This document shows, piece after piece, positions 1 through 7,233 of a stretch of 43,148 nucleotides of DNA. The position numbers were made by a program, and so were the translations under genes. The notes beneath the pieces are model-generated. The model worked only from the letters and a program-made list of their open reading frames with translations, had not been told where the DNA came from and made no database searches. Numbering within the stretch: position 1 is the stretch's first letter; each line of letters starts with the position of its first letter. This stretch comes from a virus. The stretch spans positions 1-43,148 of the IMG/VR virus record IMGVR_UViG_3300023223_000182. One strand, written 5' to 3'.

Positions 1-473
1 GTTTTTACTTCACCTAGGGGTTCAACATCAAGAAAAACACCTATAGAAGTATGAATAGGTCGAGGATTATCATTAATTTCTAATTCATTGATACGATCAA
101 GTAATCGCTTGCCCCGATCTGTCTTTAACGCTTCTTGTACGTTAATAACTTTATCGATCTTAATTCTATTACCAACCTTTTCAACATTTGTGTTAAACGC
201 ACCCGCATGAAAATTATGAATAGATATTGGATCTCTAGCTGAAACAAAATTACCATCAGCGTCTTGAGGATGTTCAATAGGGGCTAAAGTACGTTCTAAT
301 GTATGATAGGATTTATCAATTTCAGAAGCGGGATATAACCCTCTATTCATGACAATACCCCCCGGCAATGTCATGGATGTAATAATAATATGTTCCACGC
401 CATCAATATTCTCTCGTTTAATGGCTGTTTTATTAACAACCACTGCACACTGAATCATGATCTTTTTTGGCAT
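1..473 (-). CDS. Prohead protease, N-terminal part (gene continues at 43148)
   Basis: This is the first 157 codons of a gene that runs off base 1 and continues in frame from base 43148, giving 446 residues in total. It starts at ATG 473 with AGGTGAGG a few bases upstream. The protein resembles DUF2213-type phage prohead proteases, which cut scaffold and capsid proteins during head maturation. Likely catalytic residues are the His in the IEHPQ segment and the Ser in HTSIGV, which is the order expected for this serine protease fold. It follows portal and MuF-like genes and precedes decoration and capsid genes, the usual place for a maturation protease. The split is made only by where the sequence was opened. 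The family name is from motif memory, not a search. Confidence 0.8.
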   Translation of the reverse strand, partial: MPKKIMIQCAVVVNKTAIKRENIDGVEHIIITSMTLPGGIVMNRGLYPASEIDKSYHTLERTLAPIEHPQDADGNFVSARDPISIHNFHAGAFNTNVEKVGNRIKIDKVINVQEALKTDRGKRLLDRINELEINDNPRPIHTSIGVFLDVEPLGEVK

Positions 474-534
474 TTTAGTCCTCACCTTTCCCGCAGTCTA
501 GCAAAATCCTACTAAAATACAACAATTTACTAGG

Positions 535-1470
535 TTAATCTTGCTCAAAGAAGCTTTTTTCAGCCTTAATTTCCTCTTGCGTCTCTGATTGCACTACTTT
601 ACCTTGTTTATCAATCAAAACAGAGATAACAGAACACTTGCAATTTATTCGATTAGCCCCAGTATCCCACCATTGCTCTTGATCTGCTGTAGTGTAAGCA
701 TTGCCATGCCTGGCCGCATGAGCTGATCGAGTCGTTGGTAATAATGCCGAGATGTGGATCACTCCAGCGCGTAGCCCTGTCCGCTCTGCCATGATATCAA
801 CAGCGTCCATTTTAGCGTTATTGTATGCTTTATTAATTTCCGTTTCGGCGATTCGTTTAGCATCAGATGCTGCACTAGCAAAACGTTGACCAATGGCCTC
901 TGATATTTTATTAGGCGTCATCCCCGATGTGATACCAGCATTAATCTGCTGGATCACTTGAGCAGCGGTACGCTCACTTAATGTTTCAATATTATTGAAA
1001 TTAGATATGAAAACAGATTGCAATGCTTGCCGATATTGGCGAGACGTTAAAACTTGCTCTGGAGTAACTTCAGTTATAAAAAGATCCGTAATAGCCCCCG
1101 CAATAATACCAGCAGCGATAAGCTGATTTGTCCGGTTCGTTTCCTCTAACGTACCTTGACGATAAGGAGGCTCAATATTATCTTTCCAATACCAATCAGG
1201 AGGTAACTCATTTTGAGATTCCAAAAGCTCATCATTCAATATAACTTTAATCTGATTATTTAAAATCTCTTGCTCTCGTGGGTTTAATTGGTATTTATAA
1301 ACAGGTGTTGATACGTTAACAATTCTAGTTTTCTGTGTTCGCCGTCTTGGAATATCACGGAATAACTTTTTTATTTGTCGCTCAGCACTTCGCAATCGAC
1401 TAATAAGCGTCCTTGCTCCTCTATTGCGTCGCCGTGCTTGACCTGTTGGATCTGTCTTAGTCTTAGCCAT
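535..1470 (-). CDS. MuF-like head morphogenesis protein (SPP1 gp7 family)
   Basis: A 311-residue minor head protein, probably bound to the portal inside the capsid and possibly ejected with DNA. The C-terminal 90 residues carry the family signature: ISALLPTTRSAHAARHG, then the WWDTG segment and the NCKCSV motif, matching the conserved T-R-xx-H, W-D and N-C-x-C positions of the SPP1 gp7/Mu F family (PF04233). The N-terminal 50 residues are strongly basic and arginine-rich, which could contact DNA or scaffold. It lies directly after the portal cluster and before the prohead protease, the normal order for this module. No extra toxin or enzyme domain is visible at the C-terminus, unlike some MuF polymorphic toxins. 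Confidence 0.88.
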   Translation of the reverse strand: MAKTKTDPTGQARRRNRGARTLISRLRSAERQIKKLFRDIPRRRTQKTRIVNVSTPVYKYQLNPREQEILNNQIKVILNDELLESQNELPPDWYWKDNIEPPYRQGTLEETNRTNQLIAAGIIAGAITDLFITEVTPEQVLTSRQYRQALQSVFISNFNNIETLSERTAAQVIQQINAGITSGMTPNKISEAIGQRFASAASDAKRIAETEINKAYNNAKMDAVDIMAERTGLRAGVIHISALLPTTRSAHAARHGNAYTTADQEQWWDTGANRINCKCSVISVLIDKQGKVVQSETQEEIKAEKSFFEQD

Positions 1471-1478
1471 TAAGACTA

Positions 1479-1664
1479 CTAAACCTCATAATTTTCTTTC
1501 AAGTAACTTAGAAAACTTTCCATCCTCTTAGGGGTAAGATCTCCTATACGCTCCAAAATCTCATCAGCAACATGTAGTATTAACTCCGTAGGTAATTTAA
1601 TGATGTTACCATCGTGTTCAATTTCAACTTCACCAAGATCTATACGTTTAATAATACTATTCAT
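1479..1664 (-). CDS. Small hypothetical protein of the head gene cluster
   Basis: A 61-residue protein of unknown function. The frame is open upstream, but the best start is the ATG at 1664 (MNSIIKRID), preceded by a GATGAGGATGATGAGG stretch that serves as ribosome binding site; the earlier in-frame ATGs lie within that repeat. The sequence is soluble and mixed alpha/beta, with an acidic first half and a C-terminal helix ending LKENYEV. It sits between a zinc-finger-like protein and the MuF-like gene, 8 bases from the latter, so it is co-transcribed with head genes. No family was recognised. Confidence 0.65.
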   Translation of the reverse strand: MNSIIKRIDLGEVEIEHDGNIIKLPTELILHVADEILERIGDLTPKRMESFLSYLKENYEV

Positions 1665-1722
1665 CCTCATCATCCTCATCATCTAAATCTTTTAACAACT
1701 CCATAAGCTCTCGTTTAGTCAT
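1657..1722 (-). CDS. Possible 21-residue acidic microprotein
   Basis: A very short frame starting at ATG 1722 with GAGGATAACGAAG upstream (good Shine-Dalgarno and spacing) and ending at TAG 1657, overlapping the start of the next gene by 8 bases. The product is half Asp/Glu, ending in DLDDEDDEDE, encoded by a run of GATGAT/GAG triplets. Function is unknown. It may serve mainly to couple translation of the next gene, because its stop lies just past that gene's ATG. The size makes coding status uncertain. Confidence 0.4.
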   Translation of the reverse strand: MTKRELMELLKDLDDEDDEDE

Positions 1723-1752
1723 CTTCGTTATCCTCATCTAAATGGCCACTCC

Positions 1753-2103
1753 CTATATTCTCTTCTGACTCTTGGATGGCCTACTGAAACCATGTCCCCC
1801 TCCAGCTATCTTCCTGGCTACATGTTCCTTACGTTCCTTATGCGCCCGCCTATCTCTAAGTGTTAACTGATGTGAGTCGCAGCTATCGCAACACATTTCA
1901 TCAACAAATTCCTCAGAGATATCATATCCTGGTCTGCTTTTTCTATGCGGTACTAACTTAAATACTTCCCCCGATTTTATCTCTCTTTCACATGCGTGGC
2001 ACGTTGTCGGACTACACCCCACCGACTTAAATATGCGGATCAATTCGTCCGTCATCAGCGTATCTTCACTAGGTTTTATTTCGTCAATCGGATTCATCTT
2101 CAT
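1753..2103 (-). CDS. Hypothetical protein with two CxxC pairs
   Basis: A 116-residue protein overlapping the 3' end of the portal gene by 20 bases. It contains CHAC at about residue 35 and CCDSC at about residue 71, spaced like a zinc-binding treble-clef or HNH-type core, and a very basic C-terminal third (RRAHKERKEH, SRPSKSQKRI). The second pair is followed by DSHQLTLRDRR, which lacks the clear N and H of a canonical HNH motif, so nuclease activity is not claimed. Its position among packaging genes is consistent with a DNA-binding or capsid-assembly accessory role, which is inference. Confidence 0.6.
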   Translation of the reverse strand: MKMNPIDEIKPSEDTLMTDELIRIFKSVGCSPTTCHACEREIKSGEVFKLVPHRKSRPGYDISEEFVDEMCCDSCDSHQLTLRDRRAHKERKEHVARKIAGGGHGFSRPSKSQKRI

Positions 2104-3496
2104 TCTCCTGGTCTAAATGTTCACTACCAACATCACCTTCTAGCTCAGGTTCAAACCCAGCAGCCTCACGTATCTCTTCACTACTAAATACTGTATCCCC
2201 ACCTGATCTAAATTGTCTTTCGTTAACCTCTGACATAGTGCCCGCGTTTTTCAACTTCTCATCATCAGAGCGTGCAAGTAAATCATCCCATTCAACTTCA
2301 TAATCGGATGCCGGTAAAATACCAAATAGAATTAACCAATCTATATTATTCCTTACCATTTCTGTCATGAAGTTTTCACGGCGTGATTGATTAATCGATA
2401 AGAAATTTCTTGAATCCTCAGTACTAGCAAGCCTTCCAGTTTGTTGTCCAATCAATATCGTACCTGCAATCTTAGACGCTGCTGATACATCGTGTAGCGC
2501 GTTCATAAAATGTTCTTTTGGATTTGCTAATGATGAATCTAATGTTTTAGCCTCCATCCCTGGTGTCCAAATCGCGCGACGTGAACGGTTCTTGGAAAAC
2601 TCATCATAGTTTTGATTGAATTTATCAAGTAAGTCTTTATTTTGTGTAGCACTCGCCGCATCCTTTAAATCAAAGACAACAGATTGAGCCGCGTTCTTAT
2701 AGAACCCTTCCCCCCCAGCCCCAATAATCTTTCTTAAATCCATCAGTGAATTATAAGGTGCTTCTAAAGAAGAGATGCCATAAATCCAACCATTATCAGC
2801 ACCTTCAGCCGCAATCACAATACGAGAAGCGTGTATATTAATAACACTCCTTGCATCAGGGTTACGACTACCCACGACCCCACCTGAATATTGATACATG
2901 ATAGGTTGACCGAAGTTATCCGATTTAGCATCGGTATTTGCTTCAACAACATCAAGTTGACTTTCATAAAGTGGCATAACCTCAACAAGAGATCCTAGCC
3001 CATTAATCTTTCCTTCAATAGGTTGATCCGATCTTTTATTGTCCCTCACTCGCATGAACATACCAGCATAACGCCCCACACGTTGACGAACATCTAAACC
3101 TTTCAACCTAACCCAAAATTTAACTTGTTTAACAAGCAACTCAAATTCCCTATTAAATTGATCACTCCCATTAATAACAGGAGGTGTCATCCACCCAACA
3201 TCTGGCGGTAACTCTACTATACTTTTGGCAACGCCAAAACGTCGATACATATTCCAATAGTTAAAAAACTCAAGTTTAGCGGGGTAGCCGTAGTCTATAT
3301 AGATGTTGTGTAGCGTATCCGCAAAATCATACCCCCCTGACATAAGAGAAGCTATTCGAGATCGTATACCTTCATTCATAGATCCACTATTTGTTTGTAA
3401 ATTTGCATCCCTAAGAACTTGAGCGACCTCCTCCTTAAATTTCTTGTAGTTAACATCACTGTTTGATTTAATATTATTTCTTTTCGACCAAAACAT
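2084..3496 (-). CDS. Portal protein (DUF1073 family)
   Basis: A 470-residue protein that should form the dodecameric portal ring at the packaging vertex. It resembles the DUF1073/HI1409 family of phage portals: an N-terminal segment with GYPAKLEFFNYWNMYRRFG, the conserved ELPPDVGWMTPPV segment, and a central part with GMFMRVRDNK and NIHASRIVIAAEG. The acidic C-terminus (DQENEDESD) is usual. It starts one base after the terminase large subunit stop, so the two are translated in sequence. Some proteins of this family carry a fused C-terminal anti-CBASS (Acb1) phosphodiesterase domain; none is seen here, since the length and C-terminal helices fit a plain portal. Confidence 0.85.
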   Translation of the reverse strand: MFWSKRNNIKSNSDVNYKKFKEEVAQVLRDANLQTNSGSMNEGIRSRIASLMSGGYDFADTLHNIYIDYGYPAKLEFFNYWNMYRRFGVAKSIVELPPDVGWMTPPVINGSDQFNREFELLVKQVKFWVRLKGLDVRQRVGRYAGMFMRVRDNKRSDQPIEGKINGLGSLVEVMPLYESQLDVVEANTDAKSDNFGQPIMYQYSGGVVGSRNPDARSVINIHASRIVIAAEGADNGWIYGISSLEAPYNSLMDLRKIIGAGGEGFYKNAAQSVVFDLKDAASATQNKDLLDKFNQNYDEFSKNRSRRAIWTPGMEAKTLDSSLANPKEHFMNALHDVSAASKIAGTILIGQQTGRLASTEDSRNFLSINQSRRENFMTEMVRNNIDWLILFGILPASDYEVEWDDLLARSDDEKLKNAGTMSEVNERQFRSGGDTVFSSEEIREAAGFEPELEGDVGSEHLDQENEDESD

Positions 3497-3497
3497 C

Positions 3498-4982
3498 TTA
3501 TCCTCCTATCGCCATTTTTAACAACTCTTCCAAATTAGAAAAAGCACCTGACAACTCACTAAGGACATAGACACCCGCATCAACTCTATTAGGAGACTTC
3601 CCATTAGATTTTTGCGTCACTGGATCAAAGTCCATCATCTCCTCTTCAAATTTTGAAAGACCTGCCCTATGTGAAACTAAACCAAGTTCGTACAACGCTA
3701 CAACAGGTTCAGCTCTTAACGCTTTTCCTTTTTTAGCATGTATTCTAATCACTCTACCCTCATACCCTGCATTACGTAAAGTATCTTCACACATATCCCC
3801 ACCTTGATTAGTCTCTATCACGACAGCATCAGCGTCATGAAAATCATACGCATGAATAACCGCTTTTGCCCAAGTCTTTGGCGATCCTTTACGGGAATAA
3901 TCCGCATCTATACTATATAGTTTATTGGGATGTTCACTACCTACCATTATTCCATGCTCATCCGATTTTTCTGTATTCGTAGTTGCTGGATCAACTGCAA
4001 CCAATGTTCTAATAGACTTTGCCCCTATGCGCTTATTCTTAGCCGCTATAATAGTACTCTCCATCCATAAAACAGTATCCTCATCACGTTTAAGCGGTTT
4101 CTGTTTATATTGTGCATTGTATTTTCTTCTATGACTTTCTAAAGCAACTTTATGGAGATCGTTATGCTTGAACAACCATAGCCAACCATTTTTTAATCCA
4201 TGCTTGATTTGTATGCCGTGGGTGTACTCTTTTGGATACTCTTCTGAATTGTCAACCATCACTGGCAGTTTCAAATGGTGCCAGTATTCGCCAGAACCCC
4301 CCGTTAACAAATAACCACTCAAATCATTAAAATGAATACGTTGCATGATAACAATAATAGGCGTTGTTTCAATAGCGATACGAGAAGCAACGGTTTCATT
4401 GTAACTATTATTAACTCCTTCTCGTATTATTTCAGAGTAAGCATCATCAGGTTTAACAGGATCATCAATCACTAATGCACCTGTAAATTGTTTATTATCC
4501 ATATGCCCCGCTCTAAACCCTGTTACCTGTCCTCCTGCTGCTGTTGCTGTAACACCTCCATTAACATTTGTATGCCAAATCTTTTTACTGTCCGTATCAG
4601 CTTTGACGCTAATAGGCCACATCTTTTGAAAATTTGAACTTTTAACAATCTCACGTATCGTACCTGAGTTTTGCATTACTAATTTATCAGAATAAGATAA
4701 ATGTAAAAATCGAGACATTGAATTTATAGCGAGTCCTCTAGCCATGTAACCAATACTAGCTAACTCTGTCTTAGTATAGCCTGGGGGGACGTTAATAATT
4801 AAACGTGAAATAAATTGTTCATCATCGGGGGGTAACATTGTTCTATCGAGAGCGTTTTGAATAATAGAATGATGTCGGCCTAAAATCATTTTGGAACCAA
4901 AACGATGCTTCATAAAATAACGATTGAAGTACAACCCATCAAGCTCACACTCTAATCGTCTTGCTTCAGATTCAACAGTCAT
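3498..4982 (-). CDS. terL: Terminase large subunit
   Basis: A 494-residue packaging motor with ATPase and nuclease halves. The ATPase half has the Walker A-like PPGYTKTE near residue 67 and the Walker B ALVIDDPVK near residue 170. The nuclease half has an RNase H-like fold with acidic motifs VAVDPATT, VIETNQGGD and SPNRVDAGVYVL. The frame is open three codons further upstream to a TTG, but ATG 4982 (MTVESEARR) is preferred; it overlaps the small subunit gene by 11 bases, so translation is probably coupled. Walker A has Tyr-Thr where many terminases have basic residues, which is common in this subgroup. It belongs to the Terminase_6-type large subunits by motif. Confidence 0.93.
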   Translation of the reverse strand: MTVESEARRLECELDGLYFNRYFMKHRFGSKMILGRHHSIIQNALDRTMLPPDDEQFISRLIINVPPGYTKTELASIGYMARGLAINSMSRFLHLSYSDKLVMQNSGTIREIVKSSNFQKMWPISVKADTDSKKIWHTNVNGGVTATAAGGQVTGFRAGHMDNKQFTGALVIDDPVKPDDAYSEIIREGVNNSYNETVASRIAIETTPIIVIMQRIHFNDLSGYLLTGGSGEYWHHLKLPVMVDNSEEYPKEYTHGIQIKHGLKNGWLWLFKHNDLHKVALESHRRKYNAQYKQKPLKRDEDTVLWMESTIIAAKNKRIGAKSIRTLVAVDPATTNTEKSDEHGIMVGSEHPNKLYSIDADYSRKGSPKTWAKAVIHAYDFHDADAVVIETNQGGDMCEDTLRNAGYEGRVIRIHAKKGKALRAEPVVALYELGLVSHRAGLSKFEEEMMDFDPVTQKSNGKSPNRVDAGVYVLSELSGAFSNLEELLKMAIGG

Positions 4983-5574
4983 CTTTATCAAGCATCTGTT
5001 GTCTTATTTCTTTATAATCTTCTTTGCTTAGTATAACGTGTTCTTGTGGCCCCCCACCTTGGCCGGTAACTTCAACTTTAGTGGGGAAAGCTTGAACATC
5101 AACATGCCGACCAATCAATTCTAAACGTTTAACACGATCTGAAACTTTTATTTTAAAAATGTAGCCGTTAGGGACTTTCTTCTTACCCTCACAAACAAAC
5201 TGTTGTTCGATCTCAAACCCTGAAACTAAACCCTTACGCCAAATCTCAGGCCAATCATGAATAGGTTTAAGCCCGCCTTCAGCATTATATAAATCCGATA
5301 CGTCCGCTTCTGCTTCTTGCGCTAATCTTTTTAATAGCCAATCAGCATCAATCTGTGTACGTTCGCTGCGTTCTTGCTTTGCTTTATTTACTGCATCCCA
5401 TATATGACGTTTATGAGCAGGGCATTTACTCCTACTTTTACAGACCCACAATGGACACTTCGCATTTGCTGTAGATACGGCATACCCTGCACGTACTCCT
5501 GCACGTACTGCATTTAGATCTTTTAAGTATTCGTCAACAAACGCTTTTTCTTTTGCATTGAGTTTCTTGGCCAT
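4972..5574 (-). CDS. terS: Terminase small subunit with Cys-His insertion
   Basis: A 200-residue DNA-recognition subunit of the packaging terminase. The N-terminus matches Terminase_2-type proteins: LNAKEKAFVDEYLKDLN, then AVRAGVRAGY, a helix-turn-helix. Directly after that, residues 40-57 form a C-x4-C-x5-C-x2-H-x2-H segment where relatives usually run straight into the next helix, so a small zinc-binding insertion is likely. The middle (DWLLKRLAQEAEADVSDLYN) is the typical oligomerisation region. Start ATG 5574 has AGGGG five bases upstream. It is the first late gene after a 116-base spacer and overlaps the large subunit. Confidence 0.85.
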   Translation of the reverse strand: MAKKLNAKEKAFVDEYLKDLNAVRAGVRAGYAVSTANAKCPLWVCKSRSKCPAHKRHIWDAVNKAKQERSERTQIDADWLLKRLAQEAEADVSDLYNAEGGLKPIHDWPEIWRKGLVSGFEIEQQFVCEGKKKVPNGYIFKIKVSDRVKRLELIGRHVDVQAFPTKVEVTGQGGGPQEHVILSKEDYKEIRQQMLDKDDC

Positions 5575-5652
5575 GCCCCTATCATAGCCAATCTTTGCTT
5601 AATCCGCTAATAAAACCAGTATTAAGGGGGGTATTTCTAAAGATAAAGAGGA

Positions 5653-5680
5653 TTAAAGAAGAAAATCTAGTCTTCTTAAA
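5653..5680 (-). terminator. Weak hairpin between early small genes and terminase
   Basis: TTAAAGAAGA at 5653-5662 and TCTTCTTAAA at 5671-5680 form a 10-bp stem with one mismatch and an 8-base loop. It lies between the two leftward early genes and the terminase small subunit. For leftward transcripts the stem is followed by a pyrimidine-rich but interrupted T run, so it could act as a weak terminator or attenuator separating early from late expression. There is no GC-rich stem, so this is tentative. Confidence 0.3.
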
Positions 5681-5690
5681 GGTATTTTTA

Positions 5691-5873
5691 TTAGAACGAT
5701 ATCGAAATTGTGATATAAAACACAACTAATATAGGTGTTACGATATACAAAATAACTAGTGCTTGAGTCAGGGGATCTGCATGTCTAAACATCTCTTTCC
5801 ACGCCTCCCACTCCATATCATCCGCTTTTTTCCACTTTTTGAAGCGGATGATGAAGCCACGTAGGTTAACCAT
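5691..5873 (-). CDS. Small membrane protein
   Basis: A 60-residue protein with a basic, tryptophan-rich N-terminal half and a C-terminal transmembrane segment at about residues 37-58 (LTQALVILYIVTPILVVFYI). Its ATG overlaps the 3' end of the preceding gene by 8 bases, so the two are translationally coupled and form a two-gene leftward early unit behind the strong promoter at 6106-6133. No family was recognised. Proteins of this kind made early by phages are often host-takeover or exclusion factors, but nothing in the sequence shows that here. Confidence 0.6.
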   Translation of the reverse strand: MVNLRGFIIRFKKWKKADDMEWEAWKEMFRHADPLTQALVILYIVTPILVVFYITISISF

Positions 5874-6069
5874 TTAAGACTCGATCTCTATACTCATCTC
5901 TTAGACTACCAGGACAACCCCAACCGTGGTGGCTATATTTATAGCCTGCGTTAGTTACAATGTAGTAATGGTTTAGCGTCCTGCCTCTTGCATTAGTTAC
6001 GCTAATAGTAATAGCCTCACCACTCTCGAGCGTCTTTGCTATTTTACTCATCATCGTATATCTGTCCAT
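5866..6069 (-). CDS. Small hypothetical protein, first leftward gene
   Basis: A 67-residue soluble protein with a C-terminal GYKYSHHGWGCPGS segment; no family recognised. It is the first gene after the leftward promoter. The leader carries AGAGGGCTAAAA before the ATG at 6069, the same leader found before the genes at 12793 and 23249. A second in-frame ATG (MMSKIAKTLE) lies five codons later, but spacing to AGAGGG favours the first. The shared leader suggests co-regulated expression with the other two genes. Confidence 0.65.
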   Translation of the reverse strand: MDRYTMMSKIAKTLESGEAITISVTNARGRTLNHYYIVTNAGYKYSHHGWGCPGSLRDEYRDRVLNG

Positions 6070-6105
6070 CGTTTTAGCCCTCTGTTTGTGTGTCTGTTAT
6101 ATACA

Positions 6106-6133
6106 ATTATAGACCATTAATAATAGATATCAA
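6106..6133 (-). promoter_or_regulatory. Leftward sigma70-type promoter
   Basis: Read on the minus strand: TTGATA (6133-6128), 16 bases, then TATAAT (6111-6106), a near-consensus promoter. It would start transcription near 6099, about 30 bases before the first leftward ATG. A second possible -35, TTGACA, lies further upstream at 6152-6147 but pairs with a poor -10. The spacer contains ATTATTAAT exactly four bases before the -10, an arrangement repeated at two rightward promoters. Confidence 0.75.
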
Positions 6134-6147
6134 GTTTTATTATTAAT
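6116..6147. repeat. Inverted repeat over the leftward promoter (operator candidate)
   Basis: ATTAATAATA at 6116-6125 and its exact reverse complement TATTATTAAT at 6138-6147 flank the -35 hexamer of the leftward promoter. One arm lies in the promoter spacer, the other just upstream of the -35. A dimeric regulator bound here would cover the promoter. Related TTAATTATTAA sequences occur at 12739, 23197 and in the inverted repeat at 13684-13716. Confidence 0.6.
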
Positions 6148-6152
6148 GTCAA

Positions 6153-6484
6153 CCTACGCCTAAAAAAGTTACAAATCCCTCAACAGGAGCAAAATCAAGG
6201 TGTTACGGGTTGTAGTGGGTGTTTCATTTAAGTTGAAACTGAATTTTCCTTTATTTTTCAAGGGCTTATATAGTTGTTTTAGGTGTTACACCTTTTTTAA
6301 TTAAATATATATATATATACCTATACACTATACTATCTCTCTTATATACTTTTTAAGTCGAAAAACAAAGAAAACCTGTAACAGATAATAACTATAAGTT
6401 TTCTTTTAGTTTCAATAAGTTAGCTAAGGCTGGGAAAGTTATGCGTTTATTTTTATAAGAGAATGGTTGAAAATATAAAAAGAG
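6153..6484. other. AT-rich gene-free control region, replication origin candidate
   Basis: No convincing gene lies here. The stretch contains AGGTGTTAC at 6198 and 6281, the latter as AGGTGTTACACCT, a perfect 6-bp arm palindrome; an inverted repeat GTTTCA/TGAAAC at 6221-6239; a run of alternating AT at 6305-6319; and a very AT-rich flank to about 6350. Between divergent early transcription units such a region could hold the replication origin. This is inferred from composition and position only. A 41-codon frame at 6463 was considered and not accepted. Confidence 0.4.
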
Positions 6485-6512
6485 TTGCAAACGAATTTGT
6501 GTATGCTATAGT
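6485..6512 (+). promoter_or_regulatory. Main rightward promoter
   Basis: TTGCAA (6485-6490), 16 bases, TATAGT (6507-6512). This matches four and five of six consensus positions and lies about 135 bases before the first rightward gene. Transcription would begin near 6519, within the first of two TCCATGGC copies. The resulting leader contains the large hairpin at 6548-6618. Confidence 0.65.
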
Positions 6513-6515
6513 TAC

Positions 6516-6548
6516 TCCATGGCTAATTTCTAACAAAACATCCATGGC
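6516..6548. repeat. TCCATGGC direct repeats at the rightward start site
   Basis: TCCATGGC occurs at 6516-6523 and 6541-6548, 25 bases apart, the first copy overlapping the predicted transcription start. Each contains the palindrome CCATGG. Placement and spacing suit a repressor binding site, but no binding protein can be named. Confidence 0.4.
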
Positions 6549-6618
6549 AACTCACCCCAGATCCCAAGCGATTCCCTCCAGAAGTTAGCCCCTCTGATAT
6601 CGCTTGTGGGGTGAGTTG
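6548..6618 (+). promoter_or_regulatory. Structured 5' leader, possible RNA switch
   Basis: Outer stem: CAACTCACCCCA (6548-6559) pairs perfectly with TGGGGTGAGTTG (6607-6618). Inner stem: CAAGCGAT (6565-6572) pairs perfectly with ATCGCTTG (6599-6606), separated from the outer stem by a 5-base bulge on one side; the loop is 26 bases. There is no T run, so it is not an ordinary terminator. The left-arm segment CTCACC (6551-6556) is also complementary to GGTGAG at 6631-6636, the ribosome binding site of the gene at 6648, so stem formation and ribosome-site masking would exclude each other. Confidence 0.6.
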
Positions 6619-6647
6619 TCTCCCTTATTAGGTGAGATATAGTAGCT

Positions 6648-7040
6648 ATGCGAAAGTCTTACTCTATTAACTTAGATCCTATTATTATTGAAGCATTGGA
6701 CGCTTATATCTTGAGAGAAAAAAAACGTGTCTTTAAAAAAGAAGGGGACTATGCTTACGCGTTACGTTGTTGGAGCAGGTATTTTTTTATTGAAGAAGCT
6801 ATTAAGAAATTAGACGACACTATTTTTAAATTTACGCCTACATTGCGAAAATCTTACTTGATTAAACTAGATACAAAAGTGGTTATTGCATTAGATTTAA
6901 AAATCCTAGAAGAGAAATGCTGTGTACTTAAGAAAGAAAAGCTTGATGTGTATCTTCTCCGTTGTTGTCGTAGAAATCTTTTTATAGAGCAAGCTATTAA
7001 ACAATTAATAGAACGCAAGAAGGAGAAAGTTAATGCTTAA
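6648..7040 (+). CDS. Duplicated ribbon-helix-helix-like protein
   Basis: A 130-residue protein made of two gapless 57-residue copies (residues 1-57 and 66-122) that agree at roughly half of their positions. Each copy starts RKSY-x-I-x-LD (a possible beta strand), then a helix (IEALDAYIL or VIALDLKIL), a basic linker, a conserved LRC-xx-R, and a final helix FIE-x-AIK-x-L. Strand-helix-helix with such a start resembles ribbon-helix-helix regulators, with an unusually long link between helices; two copies in one chain would make a single-chain pseudo-dimer. It is the first gene after the structured leader, so an early transcription regulator is plausible. This is inference from pattern only. Confidence 0.65.
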   Translation: MRKSYSINLDPIIIEALDAYILREKKRVFKKEGDYAYALRCWSRYFFIEEAIKKLDDTIFKFTPTLRKSYLIKLDTKVVIALDLKILEEKCCVLKKEKLDVYLLRCCRRNLFIEQAIKQLIERKKEKVNA

Positions 7041-7233
7041 ACGTGAGATACCTAGGATGAAGGTTTTACTATCAATAGTATTGTCAACACTTGGGGGGGG
7101 CTTGTTGGCATTTATAAGTATTATAGTATTTGAGTTTAAAGTTACGATATATCTTCCTCCGTTTGATTCAATTAGAGGTGAATGGTTAATCTTTTATTTT
7201 ATGGTTTTAGGATTGATTAGTAGATATGAATAA
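7033..7233 (+). CDS. Small membrane protein
   Basis: A 66-residue protein with two hydrophobic segments, about residues 10-31 (VLLSIVLSTLGGGLLAFISI) and 48-62 (GEWLIFYFMVLGLIS), joined by a short loop. Its start overlaps the preceding gene by 8 bases and its end overlaps the primase-helicase by 8 bases, with AAGGAG upstream, so it is translated as part of a tight early operon. No family recognised; function unknown. Confidence 0.6.
   Translation: MLKREIPRMKVLLSIVLSTLGGGLLAFISIIVFEFKVTIYLPPFDSIRGEWLIFYFMVLGLISRYE

Noticed and set aside
2084-3496. Anti-CBASS (Acb1) function for the DUF1073 protein
   Set aside because: The family name has been linked to Acb1 because of fusions, but this protein has portal length and position and no visible phosphodiesterase His motifs at its C-terminus.
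6463-6588. 41-codon plus-strand frame over the rightward promoter
   Set aside because: It spans the promoter, the TCCATGGC repeats and half of the leader hairpin, its AAGAGA is too close to the ATG, and the product has no recognisable character.
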